A DNA stretch of 64,000 nt from CALABS01 sp050260775 (GTDB lineage: Bacteria; Pseudomonadota; Alphaproteobacteria; Rhodospirillales; Magnetospirillaceae), in NCBI GenBank assembly GCA_050260775.1, contig JBLNCP010000043.1, positions 1 to 64,000 of the forward strand, written 5' to 3'. The notes beneath the pieces are model-generated. The model was not told the origin of the DNA. It was given only the letters and a program-made list of their open reading frames with translations, and made no database searches. The translations under genes were made by a program, and so were the position numbers. This document shows positions 8,162-16,654 of this stretch, piece by piece; the stretch's first letter is position 1, and the number at the start of each line of letters is the position of its first letter.

Positions 8162-8730
8162 TCCCGCCTCCGCTTGACCAGGACGTAGAGCGCGCCCTCG
8201 CCGCCGTGCTGGGGCCGGGCGTAGGAAAAGCCGAGGATGCGCTCGCGCAGCGGGCTCTGGTTGAGCCAGCGCGGCACCTGCGCCCTGAGGATGCCGCCGC
8301 CCTCGCGGCCCTTGCCGGTGATCACCAGCACGCAGCGGCGGCCGGCCTCGAAGGCGCGGCCGACCACCGCCAGCAGGGTGGCGTGGGCGGTGTCCTGGGT
8401 CATGCCGTGCAGGTCGATGCGGGCGTCGATGACCATCTCGCCCTTCTTCATGCGCTCGGCGGTCCGCTTGTCGACGCCGGCGGCACGGCCATGCGCCAAC
8501 TCGGGCAGCGGCGCCCGCGGGCGCGGCGGCGGCAGGACCTCGCGCGGAGACGGGAGGCGCGGTGCGGGATCGGCAGCGGGGGCGGACGGTTCCGGCTGTG
8601 TCTCGGGCTCGTCCTCGACCGTCCGGCCGGGCAGCGGCGCCACGTCGCGCACGATCGCCCGCCAGATCCGGGCCTCGTCGGGGGTGACCAGGCGGCGACG
8701 GCGGTGGTCGGGAGCCCAGTCACGCGCCAT
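8158..8730 (-). CDS. Smr/MutS2-C-terminal domain protein
   Basis: A 190-residue protein. The N-terminal half is proline-rich and probably disordered (about 45-90). The C-terminal Smr domain has the family motifs IDLHGMT (LDxH) and TGKGREGGG (TGxG), known from small nucleases that nick branched DNA or cleave RNA in stalled-ribosome responses. ATG 8728-8730 lies 2 bases after the lutC stop and gives a normal Smr N-terminus (MARDWAPDHRRRRL). The much longer in-frame extension upstream is the lutC region read out of frame and was discarded. Confidence 0.88.
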   Translation of the reverse strand: MARDWAPDHRRRRLVTPDEARIWRAIVRDVAPLPGRTVEDEPETQPEPSAPAADPAPRLPSPREVLPPPRPRAPLPELAHGRAAGVDKRTAERMKKGEMVIDARIDLHGMTQDTAHATLLAVVGRAFEAGRRCVLVITGKGREGGGILRAQVPRWLNQSPLRERILGFSYARPQHGGEGALYVLVKRRRE

Positions 8731-8732
8731 GA

Positions 8733-9395
8733 TCACGGGCCATCGATCAGCACCACGTGCAGGCGGCGGGGACCATGGGCGCCCAGCAGCAGGCTCTGCT
8801 CGATATCGGCCGTGCGCGAGGGGCCGGTGATCCAATTGACCGTGCGCGGCATGGCCCCGGCGGCGCGCAGCGCCACCCAGGCGTCCTCGTAACAGCCGAC
8901 CACGTCGCCGGCGCGGACCAGCACGACGTGCACGTCGGGCATGAAATTGAGGGTGGTCGGGCGCTCGGGGCCCGAGGTCAGCACCAGGGTGCCGGTCTCG
9001 GCCACGCCGCGGAAGGCCGGGGTCAGCGAGACCATGTCGCCCTTCGCCGCCGCACCGAAGCGGACATCGAGGCCGGTGCCGGCCCAATCGAGCGCGGCCA
9101 GGGCAGGGGCGGCGACGGCGGAAAGCGGCAGGCCCGCCTCGGCCAACCACGCCGCCACCGAGGCCGGCACGTCGGACAGGGCGGCCACCCGCGCCAGCGA
9201 CGCCTGGGTTTCGATCACCATGGCGGCGAAACGCTCCACCAGCTCGGCACCGGCGCCCCGGCCGCGCGCGGGCACGACGTTGGCCCTGGGCTCGGCCAGC
9301 CGGCGCGACACCGCCTCGGCGGCGACACCGGTGAGAGGCCCGCGATGGAGCGAGCGGCGGATACCGTCGAAAATGGCGGAGCGGGCGTTGCTCAT
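8733..9395 (-). CDS. lutC: Lactate utilization protein C (LUD domain)
   Basis: A 220-residue LutC/YkgG protein made almost wholly of one LUD domain. LutABC together oxidise L-lactate to pyruvate in the cytoplasm through iron-sulfur electron transfer. Family features are GVAETGTLVLTSGPERPTT (about 130-148), the NFMPDVHVVLV strand and the C-terminal GPRRLHVVLIDG. Its start overlaps the stop of the preceding membrane-protein gene (ATGA). It is separated from lutB by that gene, which is unusual but all four reading frames are coupled. Confidence 0.9.
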   Translation of the reverse strand: MSNARSAIFDGIRRSLHRGPLTGVAAEAVSRRLAEPRANVVPARGRGAGAELVERFAAMVIETQASLARVAALSDVPASVAAWLAEAGLPLSAVAAPALAALDWAGTGLDVRFGAAAKGDMVSLTPAFRGVAETGTLVLTSGPERPTTLNFMPDVHVVLVRAGDVVGCYEDAWVALRAAGAMPRTVNWITGPSRTADIEQSLLLGAHGPRRLHVVLIDGP

Positions 9396-9973
9396 GGCGG
9401 CAGGACCTCCTGCACCGGCGCCCGCGGCGCCTCGGGTTGCGGCTGGACGCTGGCCGGCGCGGGCGGGGCTTCAGCCGCCTCGTCCTCGGCTTCGGCCTCG
9501 GCGGCGGCGGCCGGATCCTCGGGCAGGTTGCGGCGGGCGAACTTGCGCCAGTCGCCCTTGGGAGCCATGCAGTACTCGCTGGTGCCCTTGAGCAGCACCA
9601 CGATGCCGCCCAGGTGCCACAATTGCTGCCAATGCAGCGCGCTTTCCAGCATGTAGGCGGTGGCGCGGCTCCGGATCCGCCATGCCACCAGGTGCTTGAC
9701 CCCGTAGACATGGGCGAAGACGCCCATGGTCATGCCGACGATGCCGACCGCCACGCCGGCCGCCAGCAGAATGCCCAGCGCCGCGAACATCAGCACCAGC
9801 AGCGGCACCAGATGGTCCCACGGGCTATGCACCGGCGAGCCCTGGAAATCGAGCATGCGCTGGTCGGTATGGATCTCCAGGCGCCCGGCATGGACGGCGC
9901 CGCGGATCTGGTCGAGCAGCCGCTCGTCCTCGCGCGCCTTCTTGCTGCGCCATTCCGCCATCAGCGCACTCAT
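9392..9973 (-). CDS. Membrane protein encoded within the lut operon
   Basis: A 193-residue protein of unknown function. After a charged N-terminus (ALMAEWRSKKAREDERLL) come two hydrophobic segments around residues 60-90, then an amphipathic stretch and a long Ala/Glu/Pro-rich tail that is likely disordered. ATG 9973 was chosen over an upstream start at 9994 because it forms an ATGA overlap with the lutB stop. Position between lutB and lutC suggests it anchors the LutABC complex to the membrane or passes electrons to quinone; that is inference from context only. Confidence 0.75.
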   Translation of the reverse strand: MSALMAEWRSKKAREDERLLDQIRGAVHAGRLEIHTDQRMLDFQGSPVHSPWDHLVPLLVLMFAALGILLAAGVAVGIVGMTMGVFAHVYGVKHLVAWRIRSRATAYMLESALHWQQLWHLGGIVVLLKGTSEYCMAPKGDWRKFARRNLPEDPAAAAEAEAEDEAAEAPPAPASVQPQPEAPRAPVQEVLPP

Positions 9974-11388
9974 CGCCGCCTTCCCCGCTGCCATTGGTCC
10001 ACGAAGGTCCGGCCGCTGGGCGCGGGGAAATCACGGCTGTCGGTCCAGGCTCCGGCCAGAGGCAGTCTGGCCAGTCGTCCCCTTCCCTTGGCCATCGCGT
10101 GCAACCCCCACGCCGCGAGCCGGGCTGCGATACGATAAAGGGAAGGACGGCTGGCGGCAAACGCCCAAAGCGCGATGCCCCAGCGTTCGCGCAACGGCTT
10201 GAGATGGCGTTCGAACTCGCGCTCTCGCCAGTGCCGCAGCATGCGCGGCAGCGGGATGCGCATGGGGCACACCTCCTCGCAGCGGCCGCACAGCGTCGAG
10301 GCGTTGGGCAGATCACGCGCCTCGGCCAGGCCGACCAGGGCCGGAGTCAGCACCGAGCCCATGGGCCCGGGGTAAACCCAGCCGTAGGCGTGGCCACCGA
10401 CGGCGCCGTAGACCGGACAATGGTTGATGCAGGCGGCGCAGCGGATGCACCGCAGCATGTCCTGGAATTCGCCGCCCAGCATGGCCGAGCGCCCGTTGTC
10501 GAGGATGACCACGTGGAATTCCTCGGGCCCGTCCAAATCGTCCGCGCGGCGCGGGCCGGTCGAGAAGGTGGTGTAGACCGACAGCTCCTGGCCGGTGGCC
10601 GAGCGCGCCAGCAGGCGCAGGATGGTGGCGGCATCCTCGAGCGTGGGGACCACCTTCTCGATGGTGGCCAGCACGACGTGGACCTTGGGCAGCGTCTGGG
10701 TGAGGTCGCCGTTGCCCTCGTTGGTGACGATCACCGTCGAGCCGGTCTCGGCGATCAACATGTTGGCGCCGGTGATGCCGACATCGGCGGCATGGAAATG
10801 AGTGCGCATCTCCTCGCGGGCCTCGTCGAGCATGGCGCGCGGCTCGGTGAGGTCGCGGCCGGCGGCCCGGCCCGCATGCGCCTTGAGGAAGGCTTCGGCC
10901 ACATGGGTGCGGTTCAGGTGGATGGCGGGGGCGACGATGTGGCTGGGCGGCTCGTCGCGCAGCTGGATGATGTACTCGCCGAGATCGGTCTCCACCGGCA
11001 CCACGCCGTTGGCGGCCAGGAAGGCGTTGAGGCCGATCTCTTCGCCGACCATGGACTTGCCCTTGGTGACCGTCCTGGCGCCGGCCCGGCGGCAGATCTC
11101 GAGCACCGCCTTGCGCGCCTCGTCGCCGTCGCGGGCCCAATGGACTTGGCCGCCGGTCTCGATCACCTTGGCCTCGAAGGCCTCCAGATAGGTGTCGAGG
11201 TTGGCGAGCGTATGGTCCTTGATGGCCTTGCCGGCGTCGCGGAGCTGGTCGAACTCGGGCAGGCGGCCCACCGCCGCCGCCCGCTTCACCCGGAAGCCGG
11301 CCTTGAGCTTGGCCAGGGCGTCCTGCAGCACCGGGTCCTTCAGCGCCTTGGCGGCATTGGCCTGGAAATTGTGGCTGGTGGGATGCAT
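9970..11388 (-). CDS. lutB: Lactate utilization iron-sulfur protein LutB
   Basis: A 472-residue LUD-domain and ferredoxin-type protein. The N-terminal two thirds hold the LUD domain (GKSMVGEEIGLN near 113, AETGSTVIVTNEGNG near 215). Two 4Fe-4S motifs follow, CIRCAACINHCP near 315 and CGRCEEVCP near 370. A C-terminal tail carries a LutB DUF3390-like region. It starts 2 bases after lutA and overlaps the next gene by 4 bases. Its role is electron transfer in lactate oxidation with LutA and LutC. Confidence 0.94.
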   Translation of the reverse strand: MHPTSHNFQANAAKALKDPVLQDALAKLKAGFRVKRAAAVGRLPEFDQLRDAGKAIKDHTLANLDTYLEAFEAKVIETGGQVHWARDGDEARKAVLEICRRAGARTVTKGKSMVGEEIGLNAFLAANGVVPVETDLGEYIIQLRDEPPSHIVAPAIHLNRTHVAEAFLKAHAGRAAGRDLTEPRAMLDEAREEMRTHFHAADVGITGANMLIAETGSTVIVTNEGNGDLTQTLPKVHVVLATIEKVVPTLEDAATILRLLARSATGQELSVYTTFSTGPRRADDLDGPEEFHVVILDNGRSAMLGGEFQDMLRCIRCAACINHCPVYGAVGGHAYGWVYPGPMGSVLTPALVGLAEARDLPNASTLCGRCEEVCPMRIPLPRMLRHWREREFERHLKPLRERWGIALWAFAASRPSLYRIAARLAAWGLHAMAKGRGRLARLPLAGAWTDSRDFPAPSGRTFVDQWQRGRRR

Positions 11389-11390
11389 GC

Positions 11391-12167
11391 CTAGCCCTCC
11401 TCGCCGATGGCCGGCGCGTCGGTCATGCCGGCCAGCACCTCGGCGACATGGCGCACCCGCACCGGCGAACCTTCGCGCTTGAGCTTGCCCGCGATGTTCA
11501 TCAGGCAACCGAGGTCGCCGGCCAGGACGGTGCCGGCTCCGCTGGCGGCGATGTCGGCCGCCTTCTCGCCCACCATGTGGTCGGAAATGCGGGGATACTT
11601 GACGCAGAAGGTGCCGCCGAAGCCGCAGCATTCCTCGGGCGCCGCCATCTCCTTGAGGTCGAGCCCGTCCACCGAGGCCAGCAGGCGGCGCGGCTGCCCC
11701 TTCACGCCCAGTTCCCGCAGGCCCGAGCAGGAATCGTGGTAGGTGACGCTGCCGTCGAAGCGGGCCTCCACCTGTTCGACCCCCATCACGTCGGTGAGGA
11801 AGGAAACCAGCTCCCAGGTGCGCTCGGCGAGCTGGCGGGCCAGGCGGCCCAGCTCGGGGTCGTCGGCGAACAGCACCGGATAGTGATGGCGGATCATGGC
11901 GGCGCACGATCCCGAGGGCAGCACCACGTAATCGTAGCCGGCGAAGACGCGCATGGTGTTGAGCGCCATGGCCCGGGCGCCGCCGCGGTCGCCCGAATTG
12001 TAGGCCGGCTGGCCGCAGCAGGTCTGGTCCGGCGGCACTTCCACGATGCAACCGGCATCCTCCAGCAGCTTGGCGGCGGCGAAGCCGATTTCGGGGCGCA
12101 TGGTGTCGACGAGACAGGTCGCCATCAAACCGACGCGCGGGTTACCCACTGCAGGCTCGGACGTCAT
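11391..12167 (-). CDS. lutA: Lactate utilization (Fe-S) oxidoreductase LutA
   Basis: A 258-residue protein of the GlcF/GlpC cysteine-rich family with two CCG domains: TCCGQPAYNSGD near 48 and ECCGFGGTFCVKYP near 190. These bind iron-sulfur or heterodisulfide-type centres. ATG 12167 was chosen because AAGGAT lies 7 bases upstream; an alternative in-frame ATG at 12209 would add 14 residues encoded by a perfect inverted repeat. It is the first gene of lutA-lutB-orf-lutC and follows mltA after 74 bases. Confidence 0.93.
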   Translation of the reverse strand: MTSEPAVGNPRVGLMATCLVDTMRPEIGFAAAKLLEDAGCIVEVPPDQTCCGQPAYNSGDRGGARAMALNTMRVFAGYDYVVLPSGSCAAMIRHHYPVLFADDPELGRLARQLAERTWELVSFLTDVMGVEQVEARFDGSVTYHDSCSGLRELGVKGQPRRLLASVDGLDLKEMAAPEECCGFGGTFCVKYPRISDHMVGEKAADIAASGAGTVLAGDLGCLMNIAGKLKREGSPVRVRHVAEVLAGMTDAPAIGEEG

Positions 12168-12176
12168 CGGCTTATC

Positions 12177-12194
12177 CTTCTGGTTTTCCAGAAG
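12177..12194 (-). promoter_or_regulatory. Inverted repeat overlapping the lutA ribosome site
   Basis: Perfect 7-bp inverted repeat CTTCTGG...CCAGAAG around a 4-base loop. It ends 9 bases before the lutA ATG, and its proximal arm contains the AAGG of the Shine-Dalgarno. It could be an operator or an RNA hairpin that masks the ribosome site. Confidence 0.5.
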
Positions 12195-12241
12195 AATGGA
12201 TGTTCGCATGCGCCGAAGCAAGTGGTGATACCAGTCCCGGC

Positions 12242-13441
12242 CTAGCGGGCGGCGACCCGCGGGGTGCGCTGGATGGGCAGCAGGACCCAGTAGCGGCCGG
12301 CGCTCTTCATGCGGCCGGCCTTGTCGAACGCCGGTTCGCCGGCTCCCCAGAAGAAATCGCCCCGGACCACGCCCTTGATGGCGGCGCCGGTGTCCTGCGC
12401 CATGACCAGGCGCCGAAGCGGCGTCCCCGACGGCTCGACCGTGTCCAGCCACAGCGGCACACCCAGGGGAACGTAGCGGGTATCGACCGCCAGCGACCGC
12501 TGCGGCGTCAGCGCCACCCCCTCGGAGCCCACCGGCCCGTCGCCCTCGACCACCCGGTAGAACACGTAGCGGGGGTTCTCCTGCATCAGCTGGATCGCTT
12601 CGCCCGGGTGCGCCTTCAGCCAGGCGCGGATGGCCGGCATGGTGGTGTCGCCGTCCAGCTTGCCCTTGTCCTTCAGGACCTTGCCGATGCCGACGAACTT
12701 GTGGCCGTTGGTGGCGGCGACCCCCAGGCGCAGGGTGGCGCCGTCGTCGAGCCGGATGCGACCGGATCCCTGGATGTGCAGGATGTGGGCGTCGACCGGA
12801 TCCTCGACCCAGACCAGCGGCTCGGCCAATGGGCCCAGGGCGCCCGCCTCGATGTCGGCGCGGGCCGGATAGGGGTCGAGGCGGGTTCCGTTGAGCCGCC
12901 CGGCCAGGGTCTCGTTCCCGAGATCGGGCCGGAAGCGGCCGAGGTCGACGGTGACCAGATCCTTGGGCCGCGCCAGCAACGGCACGGTGAAGCGGCCCTT
13001 GCGGGTGCGGGATCCCGCCAGCTCGGGCTCGTAGTAGCCGGTGAACGTGCCCTCAGCCCGCCCCTGGTTGGTCACAAGGTGGGGAAGGAACCACGATTCG
13101 AAGAAGGCACGGGCGGCGGCATGGTCCCCGGCGGGCAGGCGGCGGGCCGCCGCACAAGGCGGATGCCAGTCGGCGGCGGTACCGCCCATGCCGTCGCCCC
13201 CGATGGATTTGTCGGGGGGAAGCCTGCCCAGGCGATCGCAGGATTTCAGCAAGGCCGGCAGCACCGCGGCGGCCTGGTCATCGTGCCAGCCGGGAAGCTG
13301 GTCGAAGCGGGCCGGGTTGAGCACCAGGCGATCGGGCAGGCCGGGCAGAGTGGGCGCCGCCGGGGGCGGGGGTGCGGGCGGGTTGGCCGGCGCGCAGGCG
13401 GCCACCAGCAGCACCATCACCAGACCGGCCAAACGCTTCAC
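12242..13441 (-). CDS. mltA: Membrane-bound lytic murein transglycosylase A
   Basis: A 399-residue lipoprotein (signal peptide with lipobox VAAC at about 13-16). It is expected in the outer membrane, where it cleaves the glycan strand of peptidoglycan to 1,6-anhydromuropeptides. The MltA domain spans about 110-290 (GYYEPEL near 157, IHIQGSGR-like HILHIQGSGRI near 230). The C-terminal 3D domain carries the catalytic region MAQDTGAAIKG near 350. It lies 12 bases downstream of the Tim44-like gene, as is common in alphaproteobacteria. Confidence 0.95.
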   Translation of the reverse strand: MKRLAGLVMVLLVAACAPANPPAPPPPAAPTLPGLPDRLVLNPARFDQLPGWHDDQAAAVLPALLKSCDRLGRLPPDKSIGGDGMGGTAADWHPPCAAARRLPAGDHAAARAFFESWFLPHLVTNQGRAEGTFTGYYEPELAGSRTRKGRFTVPLLARPKDLVTVDLGRFRPDLGNETLAGRLNGTRLDPYPARADIEAGALGPLAEPLVWVEDPVDAHILHIQGSGRIRLDDGATLRLGVAATNGHKFVGIGKVLKDKGKLDGDTTMPAIRAWLKAHPGEAIQLMQENPRYVFYRVVEGDGPVGSEGVALTPQRSLAVDTRYVPLGVPLWLDTVEPSGTPLRRLVMAQDTGAAIKGVVRGDFFWGAGEPAFDKAGRMKSAGRYWVLLPIQRTPRVAAR

Positions 13442-13453
13442 GGAAGCCGCCGC

Positions 13454-14125
13454 TCAGTGATGCTGGTCGGCCGGGGCGCGCGTTGCCACCAGCTGCCAGT
13501 TGGGGTCGGGCGAGCGGGTGTCGCGGCGGAAGGTCCATTCGTCGGTGACGTCGGCGACGCGGTCGGGATCGCCGTCGACGATGCGACCCTGGGCGTCACG
13601 CACCACATTGACCTGATCGGAGCGGAAGCGGACGGTGACGCTGGCGAGATGGCGCTCCATCCCCGCCTCGACGATATCGGCGGCGCGGATGCTGATCAGC
13701 TCGGTCTCGAGGACCTCGCCGGCGCTCTGCCGGCCGTCGATCGCCTCGGCGAAGCCCCGGTACACCTCGTCCGACAGCAGCGGCTTCAGCACCGGCTTGT
13801 CGCCGTGGGCATAGGCCTCGACGATCATGCCGAACGCCGCCCTGGCGCCGGACACGAACTGCTCGGGCGAGAATGCCGGATCTGCGGCACGGATCGCGGC
13901 CAGCCCGGCGCCGACGGCACCCTCCGGCCACGCCTCCCCGGCGGGCTTGCGGGCCGAGGCGAGATCGATCACGTTGTCCGACGGCCGCCCCGGCGCGTCG
14001 CCGATCTGCTGCGGCGGTCGCTCGTTGCCGGTCCGGCGGCCCAGCACGCTGCGCAGGCGCAGAACCAGGAAGGCCGCGACCATGGCGAAGAAAATGATGT
14101 CGATGAAGTGGAAGCCGTCGTTCAT
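13454..14125 (-). CDS. Tim44/TimA-domain protein
   Basis: A 223-residue protein with an N-terminal membrane anchor (IDIIFFAMVAAFLVLRLRSVLG), a charged linker, and a Tim44-like domain from about 85 to the end (FVSGARAAFGMIVEAYAHGD, PLLSDEVYRGF, ITE-like ELISIRAADIVEA). Mitochondrial Tim44 tethers the import motor; bacterial homologues are inner-membrane proteins of unclear role. It is first in the tim44-mltA pair and divergent from fxsA with 64 bases between, the usual alphaproteobacterial position. Confidence 0.9.
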   Translation of the reverse strand: MNDGFHFIDIIFFAMVAAFLVLRLRSVLGRRTGNERPPQQIGDAPGRPSDNVIDLASARKPAGEAWPEGAVGAGLAAIRAADPAFSPEQFVSGARAAFGMIVEAYAHGDKPVLKPLLSDEVYRGFAEAIDGRQSAGEVLETELISIRAADIVEAGMERHLASVTVRFRSDQVNVVRDAQGRIVDGDPDRVADVTDEWTFRRDTRSPDPNWQLVATRAPADQHH

Positions 14126-14189
14126 GGTCCCGATATCCGGGGTTTTCCTCGTCCGTCACAGATAAGCCGGTGAAGGGAAAAGGGCAAGC

Positions 14190-14639
14190 ATGCCTTGGCT
14201 GATAGTCCTGTCGCTGATCGCCCTGCCGGTGATCGAAATCGCGCTGTTCGTCAAATCCTCGCAATGGATCGGCGTCCTGCCCACCATCGTGCTGGCCATC
14301 GCCGCCGGCATGGCCGGAATCGCCCTGGTGCGGCGGCAGGGCTTCGAGACCATGATGAGGGCGCAGGACCAGCTTCGCCGCGGCGAGTTCCCGGTGGCCG
14401 AGGCGTTCGACGGCCTGTGCCTGGCCATGGCCGGCGCCCTGCTGGTGCTGCCCGGGTTCTTCTCGGACATCGTGGCCCTGATCCTGCTGCTGCCGCCGGT
14501 GCGAGCGCTGCTCAGGGCTTGGCTGTCCGGGCATCTGCGCGCCGTGACCCCGTCGCAGCCGGGAGCGCCAAGCGGCCGCCCGCCGGTGATCGAAGCCGAG
14601 TACCACGTGGTGGAGGGCGACGAGCACAACCATCGCTGA
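14190..14639 (+). CDS. fxsA: FxsA-family membrane protein
   Basis: A 149-residue inner-membrane protein of the FxsA family. It has an N-terminal span (IVLSLIALPVIEIALFV), a second span with TIVLAIAAGMAGIALVRRQG, and a third in LLVLPGFFSDIVALILLLPPVR, which matches the family signature PGFxTD. E. coli FxsA relieves exclusion of phage T7 in F-plasmid cells when overproduced; its normal job is unknown. The ATG follows GGGAAAAGGG. secB follows on the same strand. Confidence 0.88.
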   Translation: MPWLIVLSLIALPVIEIALFVKSSQWIGVLPTIVLAIAAGMAGIALVRRQGFETMMRAQDQLRRGEFPVAEAFDGLCLAMAGALLVLPGFFSDIVALILLLPPVRALLRAWLSGHLRAVTPSQPGAPSGRPPVIEAEYHVVEGDEHNHR

Positions 14640-14731
14640 CCGTTCGGCCGGTCGAGCGGTTGTACCCGGGCGCGATCCGTGCTAGCCAGACACCCCGCGC
14701 CGCGGGGATTATTCTGGGAGGATCGAGGACA

Positions 14732-15190
14732 ATGACCGATACCAACGCCGCCATGCCGCCCATGGTCGTCAACGGCCAGTACATCAAGGACCTCTCGTTC
14801 GAAGTCCCCGGCGCCCCCGCCATCTTCGGCGAGATGTCCGGCCAGAGCCCCGAGATCCCGATCCATGTGGACATCGACGCGCAGCCGCTGAACGACAACG
14901 TCTATGAGGTGGTGCTCCACATCAAGGTGGAAGCCAAGCTGCCCGAGAAGCCGGTGTTCATCGTCGAGCTCGCCTACGGCGGCATCTTCACCCTGAACGT
15001 CGCGCCGGAGCACGTGCAGCCCATGCTGCTGGTCGAGTGCCCGCGGATGCTGTTCCCGTTCGCCCGCACGATCATCGCCGACATGACCCGCGATGGCGGC
15101 TTCCCGCCACTGATGATCCAGCCGATCGACTTCGTGCAGCTCTATCGCTCGCGCATGGAGCAGTCTTCGCACGAAGCCGGCCACGCGTAA
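14732..15190 (+). CDS. secB: Protein-export chaperone SecB
   Basis: A 152-residue cytosolic chaperone that holds precursor proteins unfolded and delivers them to SecA. The family pattern is intact: YIKDLSFE (about 17-24), the SecB core YEVVLHIKVEA, and FPFARTIIADMTRDGGFPPLMIQPIDF near 112-138. ATG 14732 follows GGGAGGATCGAGG. It has the standard alphaproteobacterial length. Confidence 0.96.
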   Translation: MTDTNAAMPPMVVNGQYIKDLSFEVPGAPAIFGEMSGQSPEIPIHVDIDAQPLNDNVYEVVLHIKVEAKLPEKPVFIVELAYGGIFTLNVAPEHVQPMLLVECPRMLFPFARTIIADMTRDGGFPPLMIQPIDFVQLYRSRMEQSSHEAGHA

Positions 15191-15198
15191 GCGCGTTC

Positions 15199-15272
15199 GT
15201 CCGCACCCCGGAAAAGCGGGGGTCCAGACGGCTACCGTCCCTGGATCCCCCCTTACGCGGGGATGACGATTT
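15199..15272. repeat. Intergenic palindromic element between convergent secB and dnaQ
   Basis: The 92-bp gap contains imperfect inverted repeats: CCCCGGAAAAGCGGGGGTCCAG with GCTACCGTCCCTGGATCCCC, and CTTACGCGGGG, ending in GATGACGA. It resembles the GTCATCCCCGCG-type palindromes common between alphaproteobacterial genes, and may act as a bidirectional terminator. Confidence 0.55.
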
Positions 15273-15282
15273 CGGGAACCCC

Positions 15283-15987
<705 letters not shown>

Positions 15988-15992
15988 GGCCC

Positions 15993-16607
15993 CTAGTCGG
16001 TAGTGGTGTCGCAGTCGGTGTCGGCGCGCATCAGTGTGACCGCCCGCCGCAAGGCACGCAAGGCCGGAGCGAGACCGGACCCGGTGGGGATCACGAAGTC
16101 GGCGCGGCGGCGCTTGGCGGCATCCGGCATCTGCTGGGCGCGGATCGCGGCGAGGCGCGCCGGATACATCCCCGGCCGCCGCAGCACCCGCTGCGCCTGC
16201 AGGAAGGCCGGGCAGCTGACCACGGCCACCCGGTCGCAGCGGCGTTCGCCGCCGGTCTCGAACAGCAAGGGAATATCGAGGACCACCAGCGCGGTACGCC
16301 GGCGCCGGTGCCGCGCGAGGAATGCCTGCTCGGCCTGCCGGACCAGCGGATGCAGGATGGCTTCCAGCCGCCGGAGCGCCGGCCTGTCGCCGAAGACCCG
16401 CCGCCCCAGTTCGGCGCGGTCGACGGCCCCCTCCCTCACCACCCCGGGAAACGCCGCCTCGACCGGCGCCACCGCTGCTCCGCCCTTGGCCAGCAGTCGG
16501 TGCACCGTGGCGTCGGCGTCGTGCACCGGCACGCCCATCCGTGACAGCATCTTGGCCGCCGTGCTCTTGCCCATGCCGATGGAGCCGGTGAGTCCGAGGA
16601 TCTTCAT
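15993..16607 (-). CDS. coaE: Dephospho-CoA kinase
   Basis: A 204-residue P-loop kinase that phosphorylates dephospho-CoA in the last step of coenzyme A synthesis. It has Walker A GLTGSIGMGKST at the N-terminus, DADATVHRLL near 33, and the lid region RxxxQ as IRAQQMPDAAKRRRAD near 170. ATG 16607 (MKILGLTG) is the usual CoaE start; an ATG three codons upstream (16616) is equally possible because neither has a clear ribosome site. A short repeat lies immediately upstream. Confidence 0.93.
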   Translation of the reverse strand: MKILGLTGSIGMGKSTAAKMLSRMGVPVHDADATVHRLLAKGGAAVAPVEAAFPGVVREGAVDRAELGRRVFGDRPALRRLEAILHPLVRQAEQAFLARHRRRRTALVVLDIPLLFETGGERRCDRVAVVSCPAFLQAQRVLRRPGMYPARLAAIRAQQMPDAAKRRRADFVIPTGSGLAPALRALRRAVTLMRADTDCDTTTD

Positions 16608-16616
16608 GCGGTTCAT

Positions 16617-16644
16617 TTAACCACGAAGATACGAAGGCACGAAG
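16617..16644. repeat. CACGAAG-type repeat, single arm
   Basis: TTAACCACGAAGATACGAAG followed by GCACGAAG, squeezed between the aroE stop and the coaE start. It matches one arm of the inverted repeat at 28547-28624. Confidence 0.7.
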
Positions 16645-16654
16645 GGCAGGGGCG

